13,629 nt of DNA from Acanthamoeba lenticulata (Eukaryota > Discosea > Longamoebia > Acanthamoebidae). Both the position numbers and the translations under genes were made by a program. The stretch covers positions 1 to 13,629 of the forward strand of contig NAVB01000485.1 in NCBI GenBank assembly GCA_002179805.1, read 5' to 3'. Of the stretch, positions 8,164 to 13,629 are shown one piece after another. How positions within the stretch are numbered: position 1 is the first letter of the stretch; each line of letters opens with the position of its first letter. Under the pieces are notes generated by a model that was given only the letters and a program-made list of their open reading frames with translations, had not been told where the DNA came from and made no database searches.

Positions 8164-9419
8164 TCAGACGGAGAGGAGGAAGTCAGGGTAGAAGGAGGAG
8201 AGCGGGCAGAAGGCAGGGATGATGTTCCACGGGTCGGTGGCGTTGTTGAAGAGGGCCCTCCCGCACAGGCACGGGTAGTTAGTGCAGAATCGCTCGTTGC
8301 ACGAGTGCGCCACGTTGGCGAGCGGCCCTGCCAGAATTGAGGCCATGAATGACGACAATGAGGGAAAAAAAAAAGAGAGGTCACTTCACCAATACAAAGT
8401 AGAGAAGAAGAGGGGCGATACCGAATTCAGCAGTGACGTAGCTGTAGAGCATGAGGGGGTAATCAAAGCAGACCTTCTCGTAGGTGCTCTTGTCCTGGTT
8501 TTCGGGAAGGACGAGGGAGTACTCGGCCACCACTGCAGAGGGCAGGTAGAGGAGAACGCTCTCTACGGGTTTCCGCACGTTGGTAGGCAGATCTATGATG
8601 ATGTTGAACGCCTCAGCCTCGTCGCAAAACTCAACGCCCTGGTGTGCCTTGGTGCTGTTGACCGCACCTGTTTGAACAGAAAACTCTTGAGAGTTAAAAA
8701 CCGTGGGTTTGGGAGCTGTGTGCTGTGTGCCCCTCCTAATTGGGCTGAGGAAGGGTACCGCGCAGCAGGAAAACGCTGGACCGATCTACCTCCTTGACCA
8801 CGCAAATGTGCTCATCTTCGAGGGCGCCAAGGTAGTTGGAAGAGAGACCGCTGCGCTTGCGATTAGTGAAATAGAACTGTTCGGTGGGGAGGCTCTCATC
8901 TCGGGCTGCGTAGCTCCACTCTAGTCCGGAAATGGTGATCAGGCCGCCTCGATAATTTCCCTTGATCTGGCGCTTCTCGTCAGGCCCCACCTTCTTAGTT
9001 CCGCTGGCGTCAACGAACTGCCGCTTAAAAGCCTGCTCGAACGGGTTGGCCTTAACGCGCAGTTCTTTTTGCTTCTTGGTAGGGAACTTGGGTTCACTGG
9101 CCATCACCCGCTCAACGTGTTCAGCGATTTGGGCGGAGCTCAGGGTGTGTTGCTTTATGTAGGCCACCATCTCAGGCAGCATATCTTGAGCGTCCTTCCT
9201 CTTCTCCTTGGTAAACTCATTCTCGAGATGTTCGCTGCGCCTTACCGGTCGCGGCTTCCACTTGTCAATCCCTTCCAGCTTGTTGAAGGCGTGGAGCTTC
9301 GTTCGTTCGATGTACATGAAGCCCTGTGTCTCCTTGTTTCCCATGTCCCCAAGCGCAACAGCCACCAGCGCTGCAACCATCAGCAGTCCCAGCACGAAGG
9401 AAAGCCGCAGTTCCATCAT
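8164..9419 (-). CDS. Secreted or lumenal protein of unknown family (3 exons, 356 aa)
   Basis: Proposed exons (minus): 9419-8759, 8667-8422, 8327-8164 (1071 nt). Both junctions are phase 1 and rebuild a Gly codon, with CAG acceptors. The start is the first of two adjacent ATGs; it begins a typical signal peptide (short MMELR, then an uninterrupted hydrophobic core LSFVLGLLMVAALVAVALG, cleavage likely near residue 25). No second membrane helix or ER-retention tail is seen. The mature part has a basic Lys/Glu-rich helical first half. The Cys-containing second half has all nine or so Cys downstream of residue ~200, including a C-x4-C-x4-C-x-C cluster (SCNERFCTNYPCLCG). N-glycosylation sequons occur at NST and NAT. 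I do not recognise the family. The Cys and sequon pattern fits a disulfide-bonded secreted, lysosomal or contractile-vacuole lumen protein; that is inference. Confidence 0.8.
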
Positions 9420-9637
9420 CTTCTCTAAAAGAAAATTCACCCTCAGTTGGGTTTTCTTCTTCTCTCTCCCTCGGAGGGCAAAACACGCCAAAGGGCGCGC
9501 CACCAGCCAGAACTCATTTTTTGTTTTGGACGCTTCCTTTTTTGGCCTGCCGTCAAAAACTCTCTCATGTCTGGCAAGAGCAGCTGGGTACCACCGACTC
9601 TTTATTCACGACCGCCAAGGGGGAAGCCTTCTTCTGC
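9420..9637. promoter_or_regulatory. Compact spacer: IDH 3' end, secreted-protein promoter and 5' leader
   Basis: Only 218 bp lie between the IDH stop and the next start on the same strand, and they include the IDH poly(A) signal. On the minus strand an upstream ATG at 9517 opens a 24-codon ORF that stops at 9443, 24 nt before the main ATG. An earlier ATG at about 9568 is in the same frame. A TTTTCTTTTAG sequence directly before the start could be a 5'-UTR splice acceptor. Confidence 0.5.
9601..9606 (-). terminator. AATAAA polyadenylation signal of IDH gene
   Basis: A canonical AATAAA lies on the minus strand 32 nt beyond the IDH stop codon (9640-9638), at normal spacing for eukaryotic 3' processing. 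Confidence 0.75.
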
Positions 9638-11458
9638 CTACTGGCCCTGGCCAAGGGAGAAACCGGCAACGCCATCAAAAGTGCAGAGGTGCTCGGTTTT
9701 GACGAAGTCCACTCCACCCTTAGCCAAGCGCATCTGCAGCTCCGCCATCATTGCCACGTCGAGAGGCTTGCCATCTGACCGAACCTTGTAACGGCAGCGC
9801 CAGTGGTCAGTCTTGAAGGTCTCTGGCACACCGCCAGGCCAAACCTTCACACCACGGTTGGTGATCATCTCGAGGCCGATAGAGCCGCACTCCGCTGAGC
9901 GCATCATGTCGGCCAACTCCTGGCTGTCCTGGCCTGGCCAGTGGACGAAGACGTCGATACCCACGAGGTCCTTCTTCGCAGGCTTGGTGGGTTCAGCCTC
10001 GGGCACAGCAAAACTGGCTTGCTCTGAGCCGTAGTAGACCGGCTTGAGTACTTGAGGTTCCTTGCCCAACCGGGCGATCACTGCCTGCGCGAACGCATTC
10101 GTGCTGAGCTTGGCCAAAGATCGGTCGGGCGAGTAGATATCGGCTGTGTGCTGGCCCTCTTCAATGGTCCTCAGCCAAGCGTTGTGCACCCTCTCGGCAA
10201 CTCGAGGCTGGCCGATGTGAACAAGCATCATAACGCCCGCAAGCAGCAGGCCTGAAGGGTTGGCCAGTTGCTTGCCAGCGATGTCAGGAGCGGATCCATG
10301 AATCGCCTCAAACATGGCACCGTGAGCACCGATGTTAGCCGAAGGCGCTAAGCCGACGGAGCCCGCGATCTCGGCGGCCACATCAGACAGGATGTCACCA
10401 TACAGGTTAGGCAACACGATGACGTCGAATTGGCTCGGCCGGTCCGCCAGCTTAGCCGCACCAATGTCTACAATCCAGTGTTCCTTCTCGATATCGGGAA
10501 AGGTAGCGCCCACACTATCGAAGGTCTTGTGGAAGAGGCCGTCCGTCAACTTCATGATGTTGTCCTTGGTGAAGCAGCTGACCTTGCGCCGGCCGTTGGC
10601 GCGAGCGTAAAGGAACGCATACTTGGCAATCTTCTCACAGCCAGGTCGAGTGATAAGCTTGAGACATTGATAGACGTCGTCAGTCTGGCGATGCTCAATG
10701 CCAGCGTATAGGTCCTCCTCGTTTTCGCGCACAATGACCAGGTCCATGTGCTCATGCTTCGTCTCTACAAACGGGGCATAGGCGCGACAAGGCCGAACAT
10801 TGGCGAACAAGCTCAGCGTTTTTCGGATAGTAACGTTCAGAGACTTGTACCCGCCTCCCTGAGGAGTCGTGATCGGGGCTTTGTAGAAGACCTTGGTACG
10901 GCGCAAGGACTCCCACGCCTCGGGGCCGATTCCTGCTGTGTTGCCCTGCAGGTAGACGCTCTCACCTATTTGGATGGGCTCCACTGCTATGTGAGCCCCG
11001 GCTGCCTGGAGGACACTCAGGCTGGCGTCCATGATCTCTGGCCCAATGCCATCACCACGGGCTACCGTAATCGGAACAGGAGCTCCAGACGGCAGCCTAC
11101 CGATAGAGGAGATAGCATGAACAAAAAAAATGTCAGCCAGCCAAACCTACAATTATAATCCCAGGCCGACCCAAATTTGGAAAGGATCCTTTGTTTTCCA
11201 AACTGGCCCTAAAATGGTTTAAGATGCAGAAGATGCATAGTTGCAGAGGTACGTACTCTGACTGAGTAGATTGGTGTCGAACTGGCTGAGAGAACAGGGA
11301 CAAACCTCCTCTGTGAAAACCGACTCTTTTCAGTGACGACTCCCCCATTGGCAGTTTGCAAGAGCTGGTTACCTTGCGTAGAGCCGCAATGAGTGCTGAG
11401 CCGTGAGCCTGTGTGCGTCGCAGAGCTGTGGGATAGAGCGAGAGAACCTCCGCATCAT
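9638..11458 (-). CDS. Mitochondrial isocitrate dehydrogenase, large bacterial (Thermus/Rickettsia) type, probably NAD-dependent
   Basis: Proposed exons (minus): 11458-11373, 11310-11257, 11096-9638; 532 aa. Both junctions are phase 2. Isocitrate dehydrogenase oxidatively decarboxylates isocitrate to 2-oxoglutarate in the TCA cycle. The N-terminus (MMRRFSRSIPQ..., Arg/Ser-rich, no acids until ~14) is a mitochondrial presequence of roughly 45 residues. The enzyme then starts with ITVARGDGIGPE. Family motifs: SLNVTIRK with ANVRP (substrate Ser, Asn, Arg residues), VRENEEDLYAGIE, KDNIMK, PNLYGDILSDVAAEIAGSVG (metal-binding Asp), and HGSAPDIAGK. The last has Asp-Ile where NADP-dependent enzymes have Lys-Tyr, the pattern of NAD-using members, so NAD is inferred. 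The extra C-terminal domain of ~140 residues ending in FDGVAGFSLGQG is typical of Thermus-type IDH and absent from the usual eukaryotic IDHs. The catalytic part is one uninterrupted exon. Confidence 0.93.
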
Positions 11459-11835
11459 GGCTTTACTCTGAGAGAAGGCCACTGTCACTAGGGCTCATGT
11501 GCAGGCGCCAAAATAGAAGGGAAGAAAACAGCCGCACCAGTATGGAGCGCCTGAGCCAACGGACAGTGAAGAACAAAGAGACGCCGGAGGTGTGAGGTGA
11601 GAAACAAGGCCAAACCCCGGCAGGAGTAGAAGTTGCCCTTCCCCGCAAAATTCTTGGCATTTTGATCAATCATCGAAAACAGACAGTTTCCGGTGCGCAG
11701 AAAGAAATAGCCATTTTCTTTTTAATACGGAAAAGTTTTGCTCTAATTTTGTTTTTGTTTCTGGTAAGAGAACCTTCAAGTTTTACACGGGTGTTTGTGA
11801 AATAAGATAAGGTACGGTCTTCTTCTTCGTCTTGG
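11459..11835. other. Spacer: IDH promoter and RING-gene 3' region
   Basis: This 377-bp stretch lies between the RING stop (11836) and the IDH start (11458), both minus. No ORF in it looks coding. The half next to the RING gene is AT-rich with a variant ATTAAA at 11721-11726 (minus), about 110 nt past the RING stop, which could serve as its poly(A) signal. The half next to IDH is GC-richer and presumably holds the IDH promoter and leader. Confidence 0.5.
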
Positions 11836-13131
11836 TCACAAGTAAAACTGCGAAGGCGAGTCTGCCGCGTTGTTTTCGTTGTGCTGCCTACCACCGCCAC
11901 CACCGTCATTGCCTCGACCGCCCGGCTGGGTGTCGTCCCCATCAGCTGCCTTGAGCTCTGACCGACAAACTGGGCAGGTGTTTCTCTGCGTGTGTTGTGC
12001 GCACAGCCCAGATCATCATCAGCATGCAGCATGACTAAACAGCAGCAGCAGCAGAAAACAGCTGCCCACGCACTCGGCCAAGCCACTCCCGGATGCAGGT
12101 AGGATGAAACCGATGCTTACAAAAGAGACGGAGGGCCTCCTCGCCCGTCTTGTACTCGTCCTTGCAAATGGGACAGTCCTCGTGCGCGTCGACGGCCTCT
12201 TGCGAGATTCGCTCCGAAGGCAGCGAATCAACAACCTCCCGCGCTGCTGGCGGCGGGCCTCGGTCACTGATGACGATGAACCAGTGAGCAACATAAGCAT
12301 AACAACGACGATGCGACAAGAAAAAACAAGGTCTTTGTTTTTTCTTCTAGTGGTTATGGGCTTGTACCCAGCTGCCTCCATCAGCCGTGAGATGATGTTG
12401 TCCAAGCTGCCAAAGGCGTAGTCGCCTGGATTGCCTATCATCTGGCCGCCATAGAGCGCTGATAGCGTGTTCTGCATAAACCTGTGTGTGGTGAGTGCGC
12501 CCCACCCGGTCACACGAATGAGAGCCTGAAAATGAAGACGACGAGGTTGATGGGTGCACGTCGTGTACGATTGGAAGTTCATCATGGGAGGCAGGCCAGC
12601 TGCGGCAGTGCCGCCGCCGTTGGTAGTGAAGATTTGCATCGTCGTTGGCGGGCCGAAGAAAGGGGCAGCTTGGTGCTGGTGTTGCTGGTAGGGCTGCCCT
12701 GGCTGAACAGCACCTAATTGTTGAAGCATACCATCAACCTGCTGCACCAGTTGACCAAAGTCGAGGGAGGCGGGGGCCAGCGGGCCGGCGTAGGGCGGAT
12801 TGAAGGGGCGCTGCTGGGCGAAAGGCAGAGGAGGCGGCTGCATCACTTGCGTTTGTGTTGTGTTGTGGGCAGCAAACAAGGCTGAGAACGGAGGGGGTGG
12901 TGGGTGATTAAATGGAAGCGATGACATCTGGGGATCTGAGGATGGGGTGGTGTGTTGATCAAACGCCACAAACGTGGTGGGATCGTCTTCCCCGCCTAGG
13001 GTGGCAGAATTCTCCATCTCTTCGATGAACTCGCTGCCGCAACGCATACAGGCGAAATCGCTCGTAGGCTGTATCTGGGCTCTGCATTGATGGCACCAAA
13101 ACCTCGGTGGTGTAACGCTGCTGCTACTCAT
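11836..13131 (-). CDS. RING-H2 E3 ubiquitin ligase, RNF126/RNF115 type (4 exons, 339 aa)
   Basis: Proposed exons (minus): 13131-12569, 12481-12368, 12266-12074, 11985-11836 (1020 nt, phases 2, 2, 0 close). The start at 13131 places the N-terminal zinc ribbon (Cys13, Cys16, Cys28, Cys31; GSEFIEEME follows) where RNF126-type proteins have it; an in-frame upstream ATG at 13263 runs through a CA-rich leader and is unlikely. The middle is Pro/Gln-rich and disordered. Residues ~205-240 match the conserved segment before the RING (NPGDYAFG, then GPPPAAREVVDSLP). The RING-H2 is complete: Cys257, Cys260, Cys275, His277, His280, Cys283, Cys294, Cys297. The last intron falls between Arg290 and Arg291, so the final Cys pair is in exon 4. 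A Gly/Asn-rich tail follows. Such ligases bind ubiquitin or clients through the zinc ribbon and transfer ubiquitin from an E2, for example in cytosolic quality control. The exact orthologue is not settled. Confidence 0.92.
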
Positions 13132-13629
13132 ACTAAACCAAGTCGTGTGTGTGTGTATGTGTGGTTTGTGGGGACGGGTAGCGGGAGGGTAGCGGGACGG
13201 GTGTGCAGGTTTGCTGGCCGCACACGCCCCGTGACGTGGCCATAAGAGAAGAAAAGAAAACATTTTTTCTTCAAACCGGTCTTCTTTTGTTTTGGCTAAA
13301 TTGCTGCCTTCCCAATCGGCGCCGCGTTACGGGTGAGGGTGCCTGGATCGCTTCCCGCGTGGGGCTATTGCTGGGGCGACGATAGCAACGTAATAACACG
13401 GTTTTCGTTCTTCACTCTGCAAACAACAAGGCCGACCGTCGCTCTCGTCTCCTCGGTTCAGGCCCTTTGTATGAGCGGCTGTTCTTGCGGCCGCTACAAA
13501 TCAATCAATCAATCAATTCAGCGCACTGAGCCACCCGCTCTTTGCTGTTTCGATTTTTTTTTTCCCTCTACGCCATCACAAGGTGAACACCCTTGCCTGA
13601 TGTTTTATGATTCTTCGTTGGCGTCACGA
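13132..13629. promoter_or_regulatory. Upstream region of RING gene
   Basis: No coding region is supported in these 498 bp. Nearest the RING start is a CA-rich leader (13147-13164 on the plus strand reads GTGTGTGTGT). Further out are a (AATC)n repeat at 13499-13517 and a T11 run near 13553-13563. The region should hold the RING promoter; a divergent neighbour could begin beyond the right edge. Confidence 0.5.
13499..13517. repeat. (AATC)n tetranucleotide microsatellite
   Basis: Four to five AATC units lie in the RING upstream spacer. The same unit occurs in a RapGAP intron at 3051-3073. Confidence 0.85.

Noticed and set aside
11133..11348. Alternative IDH start at 11348 giving a different N-terminus
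   Set aside because: It lies in intron 1 of a better model: exon 11458-11373 encodes a classic Arg/Ser presequence, with GTAACC donor and TTTTCACAG acceptor in matching phase.
13132..13263. Upstream in-frame ATG (13263) giving the RING protein a hydrophobic N-terminal extension
   Set aside because: The extension runs through a CA-repeat leader and His/Thr/Pro-rich text, and RNF126-type proteins begin a few residues before the zinc ribbon.

Overview
The window is nuclear DNA from a unicellular eukaryote. Genes are split by many short introns (62-170 nt, GT..AG), coding sequence is GC-rich at third codon positions, introns and spacers carry simple-sequence repeats, and at least one gene ends in AATAAA. 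The protein set (a RapGAP with ankyrin repeats, an FG nucleoporin, an RNF126-type RING ligase, a mitochondrial isocitrate dehydrogenase of bacterial type) and the gene style suggest a free-living amoebozoan such as Acanthamoeba or Balamuthia. That placement is inference. No prokaryotic operon, CRISPR array, virus or transposon is visible. No RNA gene was recognised by eye.

Six gene models are supported; splice phases close for all six, although gene 1's acceptor is ambiguous. Left to right: (1) 1-523 minus, 5' part of an unrecognised gene that runs off the left edge. (2) 850-4512 minus, 12-exon ankyrin-repeat plus Rap-GAP protein, about 789 aa. (3) 4702-8052 plus, 4-exon FG-repeat nucleoporin with an N-terminal membrane helix, about 1005 aa. 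(4) 8164-9419 minus, 3-exon secreted protein of unknown family, 356 aa. (5) 9638-11458 minus, 3-exon mitochondrial isocitrate dehydrogenase of the large Thermus/Rickettsia type, 532 aa. (6) 11836-13131 minus, 4-exon RING-H2 ubiquitin ligase of the RNF126/RNF115 type, 339 aa.

Packing is tight. Genes 2 and 3 are divergent across 189 bp, genes 3 and 4 converge with 111 bp between stops, and genes 4-6 run head to tail with 218 and 377 bp gaps. The genes look functionally independent (small-GTPase signalling, nuclear pore, secretion, TCA cycle, ubiquitination); nothing suggests a shared pathway.

The most notable points are the POM121-like architecture of gene 3, the ankyrin-RapGAP fusion of gene 2, the isocitrate dehydrogenase whose introns lie only in and at the edge of its targeting peptide, a cluster of inverted and tandem repeats at 610-718, and a high share of GTAC-type splice donors. 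All exon boundaries were assigned by eye from reading frame, phase and family similarity; none is confirmed by transcripts.
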